Source of the DNA: Sandaracinus sp.
Lineage (GTDB): Bacteria > Myxococcota_A > Polyangia > Polyangiales > Houyiibacteriaceae
Direction of reading: 5' to 3'
Assembly: GCA_002699025.1 (NCBI GenBank)
Contig: PABA01000228.1
Location: forward strand, 12,017-58,815
DNA length: 46,799 nt
Positions 1 to 8,753 of the stretch are shown here, in pieces (positions within the stretch are counted from its first letter, which is position 1; every line of letters starts with the position of its first letter). Position numbers and translations under genes: made by a program. The notes beneath the pieces are model-generated. The model was given only the letters and a program-made list of their open reading frames with translations, was not told the DNA's origin and searched no databases.

Positions 1-1731
1 GTGCTGCCGGTTCTGCTCGCGAAGGAGGGGGAGTTCGCCCACCTGTACGGGCAGACGGGGCGACCGAACTGGAGCGTGGCGCGGATGGTGGGGCTGCTGG
101 TCCTGCGTGAGCTGCTGCTGCTGAAGTCCGACCGGGAGCTGGCGGAGAGCTTCGCGTTCGACTTGCGCTTCCAGCACGCCCTGGACGTGAGCGCCCCGGA
201 GGACCGGGTGATCAGCGAGCGGTCGATCGCAGGGTTCCGAGCCCGGCTGGCGCAAGGGGATCCAGAGGGGCGGCTTCTGCAGTCGGTGTTCTCGTCGATC
301 AGCGAGACGGTGGTGCGGCGGCTGGCCCTGTCGACGAAGGAGCAGCGGACGGATTCGACGTTCGTGACGTCGAACATCCAGCGGCGGAACCGGGAGTCGT
401 TGCTGCAAGAGGTGCTGCGAACGTTCTTGCAAGAGGTGAAGCGCGCGTCGCGACTCGACGAGGTGGAGGAGCCGCTTCGGAAGTGGTTCGAGCAACTGGG
501 CGGCTGGGATTCGCCGCCGGAGCTGAGGCAGCTCGGACAGTGGATGTCGATGCTGGTGACGCAGTTTGCCGAGGATGAAGAGCTCGGTGGCGCCGAGGCG
601 TACCAGACGCTCGCGACGGTCTTGGACCAGCACTTCGTGGTGGAGGACGACGAAAGCGACTCGGACGATGAGGCGCCCCCTCCATCGAGCTCGAGCCGCA
701 TTCGACGCCGCAAGAACGCGAGCTCATCGAGCAAGGCGCGCCGAAAGAAGAAGAAGGCGCGCCGAAAGCAGAAGGCACGCAACAAGCGCGGGGGGTCGCG
801 CCGCTCCGCGAAGCGGGTGGCGCCGCGCGAGTTCGTACGCGGAGCGATCCAGTCGCCACATGATTTGGATGCGCGCAAGGGGCGCAAAGGCGTGGGGTTC
901 CAGTTCCACGTCACGGAGACGTGCGGGAACGACGGTCGCCCCGAGGTACTCACGGACGTGACCGTCGTTTCGGCCGAGAAACACGACTCGACGCAGCTCC
1001 CGGGGATCCTGGAGCGCTTGGCAGAGAAGGGGCTGACGCCCGACACCCTCTTGGCAGACGGCGCCTACCCGACGCCGGACAATCTCGAAGAGGCCGAGAA
1101 GCATGGCACCGCGTTGTGCGCCCCCGTCCACCGCGGGAACCTCGCGGCGGACGACCCGAAGATGTCGCGCGAGGATTTCTCTTTCGACGACGAGGGGCGC
1201 GTCACGGCCTGTCCCGAGGGCCACGCGCCGCGACGCCATGCCCCGCTTCGAAGCTCCGCGGTCCCTCACCGAGCACTGCATGTCCTGTTCGACGGCTCGC
1301 GCTGTGCGGCTTGCTCGCGCCGTCACCTCTGCCCCACGCAAAGCCACAACCGGGGCAAGGAGCGGAAGCTCTGCATCGCCCCTCGACTGCGGAAGCGCGA
1401 TGCCCACCTGAAGGCGCAGCAGCAGGCGCCGTGGCGGCAGCGCTATCGGCTCCGCGCCGGCGTCGAGGCCACCATGAGCGAGCTCGCGCGAGCGCACGGC
1501 GCCAAACGCTCGAGCGTCCGTGGATTGACCGCGCTTCGGGCCCAGCTGCTTCTCAAGGCCACGGCCTGCAACGTGAAGCGCTTGGTGCGGGCCCTCGTCG
1601 ACCGGCGGGCGCCTCGCTGCGCCCCTCCTCGGGCCCTCACGACCCTCCGAGTCGCCTTCCAAAGGCTTCGCGACCGGATCCGCCGAGCGAGCGCAGCCGA
1701 CCTCGTCGCCACGTTCTCTCACGCCGCCTGA
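1..1731 (+). CDS. IS1182-type DDE transposase (probably 5'-partial)
   Basis: DDE transposase that would cut and join the ends of its insertion element. The catalytic triad is visible as D118 (QRTDSTFV), D353 (LADGAY) and E489 (GVEATMSE). The N-terminal part (RPNWSVARMVG..., then SDRELAESFAFDLRFQHAL) matches the DUF772-like region of IS1182-group transposases, followed by the DST.V.SNI motif. The frame is open at base 1 and family members usually carry some 40 more N-terminal residues, so the GTG at base 1 is probably internal and the gene runs off the window. Residues about 217-280 form an acidic then Ser/Lys/Arg-rich low-complexity insert between the first two catalytic Asp residues. I could not identify terminal inverted repeats. 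The reading frame is intact in the window. Confidence 0.85.
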   Translation: MLPVLLAKEGEFAHLYGQTGRPNWSVARMVGLLVLRELLLLKSDRELAESFAFDLRFQHALDVSAPEDRVISERSIAGFRARLAQGDPEGRLLQSVFSSISETVVRRLALSTKEQRTDSTFVTSNIQRRNRESLLQEVLRTFLQEVKRASRLDEVEEPLRKWFEQLGGWDSPPELRQLGQWMSMLVTQFAEDEELGGAEAYQTLATVLDQHFVVEDDESDSDDEAPPPSSSSRIRRRKNASSSSKARRKKKKARRKQKARNKRGGSRRSAKRVAPREFVRGAIQSPHDLDARKGRKGVGFQFHVTETCGNDGRPEVLTDVTVVSAEKHDSTQLPGILERLAEKGLTPDTLLADGAYPTPDNLEEAEKHGTALCAPVHRGNLAADDPKMSREDFSFDDEGRVTACPEGHAPRRHAPLRSSAVPHRALHVLFDGSRCAACSRRHLCPTQSHNRGKERKLCIAPRLRKRDAHLKAQQQAPWRQRYRLRAGVEATMSELARAHGAKRSSVRGLTALRAQLLLKATACNVKRLVRALVDRRAPRCAPPRALTTLRVAFQRLRDRIRRASAADLVATFSHAA

Positions 1732-1789
1732 GCGCTCACACACACGTTCGGCAGCATCCGTACGTGGAGCACCCTTGCTTCAGACGAAT

Positions 1790-1815
1790 CGTGCCCGTGC
1801 CCGTGCCCGCAGGCA
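1790..1815 (+). repeat. C-rich CCCGTG hexamer tract downstream of transposase
   Basis: Three GTGCCC units followed by CCCGCAGGC, 58 nt past the transposase stop. The same tract, again ending CCCGCAGGC and followed by TCGAGGAGC, lies at 26561-26598, so this is a dispersed element rather than local slippage. Confidence 0.6.
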
Positions 1816-1882
1816 ATCGAGGAGCACGACCTCCTCACACGTGGTCGAACCGGAACGCCGCTCGATGATCACGAATGCCGTG

Positions 1883-2135
1883 CTCGGGGCGCGTGGAGCT
1901 CGGCGGCGGGCAAGGGCACGGGCACGGGCACGGGCACGGGGTGTGGCACGGGCACGGGGTGTGGTTCGACCTCCGGGTGTGCCGCCCTCGGGGCGCGCGG
2001 AGCTCGACGGCGGGCAGGGGCAGGGGCAGGGGCACGGGCACGGGGTGTAGTTCGACCTCCGGGGGTGCTGCGCTCGGGGCGCGTGGAGCTCGGCGGCGGG
2101 CAGGGGCAGGGGCACGGGCAGGGGCACGGGGTGTC
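1883..2135 (+). repeat. three imperfect ~86-104 bp units with G-rich hexamers
   Basis: Three copies start at 1883, 1987 and 2073 with CTCGGGGCGCG(T/C)GGAGCTC. Each continues into a variable run of GGGCAC/GGGCAG hexamers (about 1911-1958, 2014-2047, 2098-2132). The first two end with GGTGT(G/A)GTTCGACCTCCGGG; the third diverges after the hexamers. Unit lengths differ by 18 bp, i.e. three hexamers. The plus strand has many GGG/GGGG runs separated by two bases, so G-quadruplex formation is plausible. Apart from this, 1732-2204 holds only the tract at 1790 and the promoter element at 2190. Confidence 0.75.
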
Positions 2136-2189
2136 GGTCGTTTCGCCGTCCTGGCCTCCTTCCCCTTTCATCCCGGTGGCTTCGCCGAC

Positions 2190-2195
2190 TAGAGT
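2190..2195 (+). promoter_or_regulatory. -10-like TAGAGT next to the TPR gene start
   Basis: TAGAGT lies 9 nt before the GTG start at 2205, the longest spacer in the leaderless series. A GGGGGA just before the GTG could serve as a closely spaced ribosome site. Confidence 0.4.
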
Positions 2196-2204
2196 GCGGG
2201 GGAC

Positions 2205-5200
2205 GTGGGCAGCAGCGTCCAGGATGTCACCGCCCGTGCGAAGCAGCTGATCTCCGAGCGGAAGTACCGGGACGCCGTACGGGCGTGTCGCCGCGTGCTC
2301 CTCTCGAAGCCCGACGCCGTCCCCGTACGCCTCCTCCTCGCCCAGGCGCTCCTCGCGCTCGGGCGTCACGACGAGGTGCGCATCGAGATGCTCGCGCTCT
2401 CGAAGAAGGCGCCCGACGTCGGCGCGGCCTGGCGCCTCCTCGGGGAGGCCTACATCCGCGGGGGCCAGCCCGACGCGGCCGCCGAGGCCCTGCGCGAGGC
2501 GCTGAAGCTCGACCCGGCCGACGACGAGGCGCGGGATCTCCTCGAGGAGGTCGGCGAGGTCGACGCGCCGCCGAAGATGGAGACCATCGATCGCTGGTTC
2601 GGCGGGGAGCCCACCCACGCCGAGGCGCGCATCGACGAGATCCGCCCGCCGGACGAGCAGGCGCCGCCCGCGACCGGACCCTCCATCGACGCGCCCGCCT
2701 CCGTGGAGCTCGATCCCGAGTTCGAGGCCGAGGCGACCTCCGCCGAGCACGACGTCTCGGGGCTGCCGAGCGCGCCGCCGACCCCGAGCCCCGCCAAGCC
2801 GCGCAAGCGCACGCTCCTCGGCTTGCCCGCCGCGCCGCGCCCCGGCGCCGCGCGTCCGCCGGGCGCCGGGCTCCCCTCGGCGCCGCCGCCCCCCGGGATG
2901 CCGAAGCCCTCGGCGCCGCCGCCTCCCGGGGTGCCGAAGCCCTCGGCGCCGCCCCCTCCCGGGGTGCCGAAGCCCTCGGCGCCGCCGCCCCCCGGCGTCT
3001 CGAAGCCCTCCGCGCCTCCGCCGCGTCACCCGCGCCCGCCGAAGCGCACGGTGATGGGCTTCGGCGCCGCGCCCCCCGCTCCCGCGCCTGCGCCGACCCC
3101 GGCTTCGCCCGGCACCGAGGAGCTCGACCTCGACGAGGCGATGGTGGACGACGGCGGCACCGCCGAGCTCTCCCCCGACGACCTCCTCAGCGCGTCGGGC
3201 ACCTCCCCCCTCTCCACGGACGACCTCGCCCCGATCGACTCGGACCCCTACGCCGACCTCGGCGAGGGGCTGCCGCCGCTCGAGGGGGACGCGACCCAGG
3301 CCCGCGGCGCGGAGGTGGACGACCTCCCCGGCGAGCCCACGCAGGGGCGCCCCCCGGTGCACGACGGCTTCGGCGGCGGCGACGTCTTCGACGAGGGGCT
3401 GCCGCCGCTCGCGGGCGAGGCCACCATGGCCCGCGCGCCCGAGGATTTCGAGGACGAGGGCACGCGCCCGGCCAAGGGGCTCCGCGCCGCGCCGCCGGGT
3501 GCACCGCCCCCCGCGGCCCCGGCCGACTTCGAGGAGGAGACCACCGCGGCGCGGGGGCAGCGCTACGCCGAGGACGACCCCGAGGACTTCGAGACGACGA
3601 CCACGCGCCCCGCCGTCGACGCCGAGTTCCCCTCGGACGAGATCGACACCGGCCTGCCGCCCCTCGAGGGCGAGCCGACCATGGCCCGCCAGCCCCCCGA
3701 GGCGCCCTCCCTGCCCGGCCTCGGCGCCCCGAACGGCTTCCGCCCGAGCGCCACGCCCCAGCCCGCCGGCGCGCCCGCCCCGGCGGCGTCCGTCTCGCCC
3801 CCGGCCGGCGCCCTCCCCGCCGCGACGCCCGCCGACACGCGCGCCGCCCGGCCCACGGCGAAGACCGACGAGATGGACGCGACGCGCGGCGCGGGGCCCC
3901 CCGGGCGCACCGTGAAGCTCGGCCGCTTCCAGCTCTCGCTCCCGGTGCTCGTCGCCCTCGCCGGCGTGCCCGTCCTCCTGATCGTCGCCATCGTCGCGGG
4001 CGTCCACGCCTACCTCGGGGGCCAGGCCGAGGAGGCCATCGCCGCCGCCGCCGCGCAGGCTTCGCAGGACGGCCTCGAGAGCTCGCTCCGCGCCGCCCTC
4101 GAGCTGGACGCCGAGGAGCGCTCGGACGACGGGCCCGCCGTCGCCCGCCGCGCGCGCCTCTACGCCATGGCGGCCCACGACCACGGCTTCCAAGAGACCG
4201 AGCGCGCGCTCGCCCTGCTCGACTCGCTCGACACGGAGGGGCTCGGCTCGGCGGACGCGAAGGTCGCCCAGGTCTACCTCGCCCTCGAGGCCGGCCGCCC
4301 CCGCGACGCCGCGGACACGGCGCTGCTCCTCGACGGCACAGCCCTGGACGGAGAGGCCGGCTACGCGCGCGCTCTGGCCGCCTACGCGCGCGGCGAGCTC
4401 GAGCGGGCCGAGGTCGAGTCGGGCGCGCTCATGGAGATCCAGGGGCAGAGCCCGCGCTACGCCGCGCTCCGGGCGCGCATCCTCGCCGAGAGCGAGCAGA
4501 TCGCCGACGCCCTCGCGACGCTCCAGGCGCTCCCGAACCTGGCGCGCTCGCCGGTGGCGCGCCTCGCGAAGGCGCGGGTCCACGTCCTCGCCGAGCAGCC
4601 GCAGGAGGCCCTCGAGGAGACGGCGGCGCTCCTCGAGGAGCTCGGCTCGGCGCTCAGCGCCCGCCAGCGGGCCTTCGCGCTGCTCAGCCGGGCGGAGGCG
4701 TCGCTCCAGGCCGGGCAGCGCGAGCAGGCGGCGGCGCTCGCCGAGGAGGCGACGAACGGCCGGCCGACCGGAGACGAGTCCTTCGGGCTCCGCCTCGCCG
4801 AGCTCCAGCTCCGCCTCGGCGCGCTCGACGCCGCCCGGAACCTCCTCGAGGCGCTCCCGGAGGAGCGCGCCCGCCCCGCGCAGCATGCGCGCGTCGCCGC
4901 CGAGATCCACCTCGCGGCCGGCGACCTCGCCGCCGTCGAGGAGGTGCTCGAGCGCGCTGGCGAGACGCCCCAGACCGCCTACCTCCACGGCCGCCTCGCG
5001 GAGGCCCGCGGCGACGGCGAGGAGGCCGAGCGCCAGTACCGGACCGCGGCCGAGGAGCCCTCCGAGTACGTGCGGGCGACGGCGCGGCTGGGCGTGCTGG
5101 CGCTCCGCGAGGGCGAGGCGGAGCAGGCCATCGAGGTGCTCGAGCCGGCGCGCGCGCAGGCCCCCGGGCACGCCGAGATCGTGCCGGCGCTGATCGAGGC

Positions 5201-6239
5201 CTACCTCGAGGAGGACCAGCTCGACGAGGCGGCGCGGGTCGCGACGGAGGCGCTCGAGGCGCGGCCCGAGGCGGCCGAGCTGCTCATCGCCAAGGGGCGC
5301 GTGGACCTCGCGCGGGGCGAGGTGGACGCGGTGCTCGCGGCGCTCGCGCCCCTCGTGGACCAGCGCCCGGAGGACGCGGACCTGCACGCGATGATCGGCG
5401 AGGCGGCGCGGCGGAAGGGCCAGGCGGAGCGCGCGAACGCGGCCTTCGACCGGGCGCTCGCCGTGGACGCGACGCAGCGCACGGCGCTCCTCGGCAAGGC
5501 CCTGGTCGCCCTCGACGCCGGCGACGTGGAGGCGGCGCAGGAGGCGATCACGAAGGCGCGCGAGGGGCGCGTGGGGCGGCGCACGGTGGCCGTGCTCGAG
5601 GCGCGGCGGCTGGTGCTCGAAGGCATCGGCAACGAGGCGGCGCGTCAGCTCCGGCGGCTGGTGCGGCGCTCGCGGGACGCGGACCTCTGGGCGGCCTACG
5701 GGCGGGCGCTCGCGCAGGCGGAGAGCGACCGGGCGGCGGAGAACGCCTTCGAGCGGGCGCTCCGCTACGACGAGGATCAGGTCGAGGCGCACCTCGGGCT
5801 GGCGCTCGTGCGCACGCGGCGCGGCGCGCTCTCGGGGGCGGCGAGCGCCATCGGCGAGGCGGCGCGGGTCATCGACGCCAAGGAGCTGGGGTCGCGCTGG
5901 GAGGCGCGGCTCCTCGCGGCGCGCGGGCGGCTGCTCTTCGAGAACGGCGCCTTCGGTGACGCCGAGCGCAAGGCGCGGGAGGCCCTCGAGAAGGACGAGG
6001 ACTGCGCCGAGGCGCACCTGCTGCTCGCGGTCATCGCCGACGCGCAGGGCGGCGATCCGGTGCCCGAGCTGCGGCGCGCGCTGGCGGCGCGCTCGCCGGC
6101 GCCCGAGGTGCTCGGCCAGCTCGTGATCTTCGACCGGCGCGCGGACGATCGCTGCGAGCTCGCGCAGCGCTACATGCGGGCCGCGCCCCGGGGCATCGAC
6201 GCGCGCGACGTGCGGGCCGTGGCCCGCCGCTGCCGGTGA
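2205..6239 (+). CDS. large single-TM TPR-repeat protein
   Basis: 1344 aa, no recognised gene name. Residues about 1-110 are TPR-like helical repeats (e.g. LGEAYIRGGQPDAAAEALRE). Residues 110-575 are a long disordered linker, with four PSAPPPPG(V/M)PK-type units near 220-282 and an acidic Thr-rich stretch in which GLPPL(E/A)G(D/E).T.AR recurs near 354, 398 and 482. One transmembrane helix lies at about 579-599 (LPVLVALAGVPVLLIVAIVA). Residues 605-1344 are a long TPR solenoid. The protein is therefore likely a membrane-anchored scaffold with TPR modules on both sides; which side is cytoplasmic is inferred (N-terminus, no signal peptide). GTG start chosen because the frame opens there, right after a -10-like element. 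Two long overlapping frames in the same stretch are composition artefacts. Confidence 0.85.
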   Translation: MGSSVQDVTARAKQLISERKYRDAVRACRRVLLSKPDAVPVRLLLAQALLALGRHDEVRIEMLALSKKAPDVGAAWRLLGEAYIRGGQPDAAAEALREALKLDPADDEARDLLEEVGEVDAPPKMETIDRWFGGEPTHAEARIDEIRPPDEQAPPATGPSIDAPASVELDPEFEAEATSAEHDVSGLPSAPPTPSPAKPRKRTLLGLPAAPRPGAARPPGAGLPSAPPPPGMPKPSAPPPPGVPKPSAPPPPGVPKPSAPPPPGVSKPSAPPPRHPRPPKRTVMGFGAAPPAPAPAPTPASPGTEELDLDEAMVDDGGTAELSPDDLLSASGTSPLSTDDLAPIDSDPYADLGEGLPPLEGDATQARGAEVDDLPGEPTQGRPPVHDGFGGGDVFDEGLPPLAGEATMARAPEDFEDEGTRPAKGLRAAPPGAPPPAAPADFEEETTAARGQRYAEDDPEDFETTTTRPAVDAEFPSDEIDTGLPPLEGEPTMARQPPEAPSLPGLGAPNGFRPSATPQPAGAPAPAASVSPPAGALPAATPADTRAARPTAKTDEMDATRGAGPPGRTVKLGRFQLSLPVLVALAGVPVLLIVAIVAGVHAYLGGQAEEAIAAAAAQASQDGLESSLRAALELDAEERSDDGPAVARRARLYAMAAHDHGFQETERALALLDSLDTEGLGSADAKVAQVYLALEAGRPRDAADTALLLDGTALDGEAGYARALAAYARGELERAEVESGALMEIQGQSPRYAALRARILAESEQIADALATLQALPNLARSPVARLAKARVHVLAEQPQEALEETAALLEELGSALSARQRAFALLSRAEASLQAGQREQAAALAEEATNGRPTGDESFGLRLAELQLRLGALDAARNLLEALPEERARPAQHARVAAEIHLAAGDLAAVEEVLERAGETPQTAYLHGRLAEARGDGEEAERQYRTAAEEPSEYVRATARLGVLALREGEAEQAIEVLEPARAQAPGHAEIVPALIEAYLEEDQLDEAARVATEALEARPEAAELLIAKGRVDLARGEVDAVLAALAPLVDQRPEDADLHAMIGEAARRKGQAERANAAFDRALAVDATQRTALLGKALVALDAGDVEAAQEAITKAREGRVGRRTVAVLEARRLVLEGIGNEAARQLRRLVRRSRDADLWAAYGRALAQAESDRAAENAFERALRYDEDQVEAHLGLALVRTRRGALSGAASAIGEAARVIDAKELGSRWEARLLAARGRLLFENGAFGDAERKAREALEKDEDCAEAHLLLAVIADAQGGDPVPELRRALAARSPAPEVLGQLVIFDRRADDRCELAQRYMRAAPRGIDARDVRAVARRCR

Positions 6240-6300
6240 GCCGCTCGCGCCGCCGCCGATCGACCGAGGCGCCGGGCCGGCCCGGTCGTCGGGGGAGGCC

Positions 6301-8652
6301 ATGAGCGAGGCGACGGTGGAGACGCGGCGCGTCTTCCTGCTCGGGCGGGAGAGCTGGCCGGGGCGCGACGGCTGGGACGTGCGCTGGTGGGGGCGGGCCG
6401 AGGACGGACCGGTGATGCTCCGGCTGCCGCCACAGGAGGCGGTCTTCTTCGTTCCGCGCGGCGTGGCGACGGAGGCGGGGCGCCGGCGCCCCGTGGAGCT
6501 CCGCACGCTGCGCGGCGAGCCCGTGGACGCCGTCTACTTCACGGACCGGCGCACCTGGAAGCGCGAGGCGCGCCGCCTCCGGGACGCCGGCACGCCCGCC
6601 TGGGAGGACGACGTGAAGCCGGCGGACCGCTACCTCATGGAGCGCTTCGTCACCGCCGGCGCGCGCGTCCGCGGCCGGGCCCACCGCGACCACGGCGTGC
6701 TGATCTTCGACGCCCCGCACGTGGAGCCCGCCGAGGTCGCGCCCGCGCTCCGGGTCGCCTCCTTCGACGTCGAGTCCGAGGGCCTCGAGGGCCCGCTCAT
6801 CAGCGTCGCCGTCGTCGAGGGCGAGAAGGAGCACGTCTTCGTGCGCGACGAGGGCGGCGCCGGCGCCCGCCGCCTCGCCCTCCGCCCGCCGCCGAAGGCC
6901 GAGGTGGCCCTCTATCCGGACGAGCGCAGCACCCTCGCCGCCTTCCTCGCCTGGGTGCGCCTCAGCGATCCGGACGTGCTCATCGGCTGGAACTGCATCG
7001 ACTTCGACCTCGCCTACCTCGAGGCCCGCTGCCGCGCCCACGGCCTCCCCTTCCGCCTCGGCCGCGCCGGCGGCGTGGCCACCGTCCTCGGCGGCGGCGA
7101 TCGGCAGGCGGCCTCGGTCGCGCGCGTGCCGGGGCGCGTCGTCCTCGACGGCATCGCCACGCTCCGCGCGGCCACCTGGAGCTTCGAGCGCTGGGGCCTC
7201 GAGCACGTCGGCCAGGCGCTCCTCGGCCGCGGCAAGGCCCTCGAGCCGACCGGCGACGCCCTCGCCGAGATCCTCCGCCTCTACCGCGAGGACCTCCCGG
7301 CGCTCGTCGAGTACAACCTCGAGGACTGCCGCCTCGTGCGCGACATCTTCGCCGAGGCCCAGCTCCTCGAGTTCGCCGTCGAGCGCCAGCGCCTCACGGG
7401 CCTGACCCTCGACCGCCGCGCCGGCGCCGTCGCCGCCTTCGACCACCTCTACCTGCCGCGCCTCCACCGCGCCGGGCGCGTGGCGGCGAGCGTCGGCACC
7501 AACCCCGAGCCCATCCGGAGCCCCGGCGGCTATGTCCTCGACTCGCAGCCCGGGCTCTACGAGAACGTGCTCGTCCTCGACTTCAAGAGCCTGTACCCGA
7601 GCCTGATCCGCACCTTCCGCGTGGACCCGCTCGGCCTCGCCGAGGGCCTCGAGGCGGGCGCGGGCGTGGAGGGCTTCGGGCAGGCGCTCTTCGATCGCGA
7701 GACGCACATCCTCCCGGCGCTCATCGAGGAGCTCTGGGCGGCGCGGGACGCGGCGAAGAAGAAGGGCGACGCGGCGCTCTCGCGGGCGATCAAGATCCTC
7801 ATGAACAGCTTCTACGGGGTGCTCGGGACCCCCGTGAGCCGCTTCTACGATCCGCGGCTGGCGAGCTCGATCACGCTGCGCGGGCACGAGGTGCTGCAGC
7901 GGAGCCGGGGGTGGATCGAGGCGAAGGGGTGGCGCGTCATCTACGGCGACACGGACTCGCTCTTCGTGCTCCTCGGGCCCGAGCACGGGGGCGCGGCGGC
8001 GAAGGCGATCGGGGCCGAGCTGGCGGCGGGGCTGAACGGCTGGTGGGCCGAGACCGTGCGCGCGGAGCATGGCGTGGAGAGCCGGCTCGAGGTGGAGTTC
8101 GAGACGCACTACGCGCGCTTTCTGATGCCGACCATGCGGGGCTCGACGACCGGCTCGAAGAAGCGCTACGCGGGGACCATCGAGGGGGCGGGGGCGGGGG
8201 TCGGTGAGGGGACGCGGCTGGTGTTCAAGGGGCTCGAGGCCGTGCGGACCGACTGGACGCCGCTCGCGCGCCGCTTCCAACGCGAGCTCTTCCGGCGGGT
8301 CTTCGCCGGGGAGCCCTACGCCGAGTGGGTGCGGCGGCTGAGCGGGCAGCTCTTCGAGGGCGAGCTCGACGGGGAGCTCGTCTACCGGAAGCGGCTCCGG
8401 CGCGACCTCGGGAGCTACGCCGAGCAGGGCGCGCCGCCGCACGTGGTGGCCGCGCGGCAGCTCGAGCGGCCGGGGCGCGAGGTCGAGTACGTGATCACGA
8501 CCCACGGCCCGCAGCCCATCGGCCGGGTGAGCGCGCCAATCGACTACGCCCACTACATGCAGAAGCAGCTCGCGCCGGCGGGCGACACCATCCTCCACTT
8601 CCTCGGCGAGAGCGTGGAGCACCTCGGCGGCCGCCAGCTCAGCCTCTTCTGA
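6301..8652 (+). CDS. polB: DNA polymerase II (family B)
   Basis: 783 aa, the same length as E. coli Pol II. The 3'-5' exonuclease motifs are present: Exo I SFDVESEG (about 153-160), Exo II IGWNCIDFDLAYLEAR (about 228) and Exo III YNLEDCRLVRD (about 338). The polymerase motifs follow: A DFKSLYPSLIR (about 427), B KILMNSFYGVLG (about 498), C YGDTDS (about 548) and KKRYAG (about 620). All catalytic Asp/Glu residues are in place, so an active proofreading repair or translesion polymerase is expected. GGGGGAGG ends 2 nt before the ATG, a tight Shine-Dalgarno. I see no LexA-like palindrome in the 60-bp gap after the TPR gene, so SOS control is not supported here. Confidence 0.95.
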   Translation: MSEATVETRRVFLLGRESWPGRDGWDVRWWGRAEDGPVMLRLPPQEAVFFVPRGVATEAGRRRPVELRTLRGEPVDAVYFTDRRTWKREARRLRDAGTPAWEDDVKPADRYLMERFVTAGARVRGRAHRDHGVLIFDAPHVEPAEVAPALRVASFDVESEGLEGPLISVAVVEGEKEHVFVRDEGGAGARRLALRPPPKAEVALYPDERSTLAAFLAWVRLSDPDVLIGWNCIDFDLAYLEARCRAHGLPFRLGRAGGVATVLGGGDRQAASVARVPGRVVLDGIATLRAATWSFERWGLEHVGQALLGRGKALEPTGDALAEILRLYREDLPALVEYNLEDCRLVRDIFAEAQLLEFAVERQRLTGLTLDRRAGAVAAFDHLYLPRLHRAGRVAASVGTNPEPIRSPGGYVLDSQPGLYENVLVLDFKSLYPSLIRTFRVDPLGLAEGLEAGAGVEGFGQALFDRETHILPALIEELWAARDAAKKKGDAALSRAIKILMNSFYGVLGTPVSRFYDPRLASSITLRGHEVLQRSRGWIEAKGWRVIYGDTDSLFVLLGPEHGGAAAKAIGAELAAGLNGWWAETVRAEHGVESRLEVEFETHYARFLMPTMRGSTTGSKKRYAGTIEGAGAGVGEGTRLVFKGLEAVRTDWTPLARRFQRELFRRVFAGEPYAEWVRRLSGQLFEGELDGELVYRKRLRRDLGSYAEQGAPPHVVAARQLERPGREVEYVITTHGPQPIGRVSAPIDYAHYMQKQLAPAGDTILHFLGESVEHLGGRQLSLF

Positions 8653-8741
8653 ACGGGCCCCGGCTCCCCCCGCGCGTGCGCCCGCGGCGGTCCGCGTCGC
8701 GGTCATCCCCTCGGATCGTCGAAGCCCCCCCGCGCGGGTAG

Positions 8742-8747
8742 TAGGCT
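8742..8747 (+). promoter_or_regulatory. -10 element TAGGCT, leaderless arrangement
   Basis: TAGGCT, then 6 nt, then ATG at 8754. The expected transcription start falls on the start codon. No Shine-Dalgarno precedes the ATG. Confidence 0.55.
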
Positions 8748-8753
8748 CTCGCC

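Noticed and set aside
6241-6300. LexA/SOS box before polB
   Set aside because: No CTG-N10-CAG or GAAC-N4-GTTC type palindrome is visible in the gap.
1869-6506. 1545-aa open frame on the minus strand
   Set aside because: Antisense shadow of the TPR gene in very GC-rich DNA; Arg/Leu/Gly-rich with no motif.
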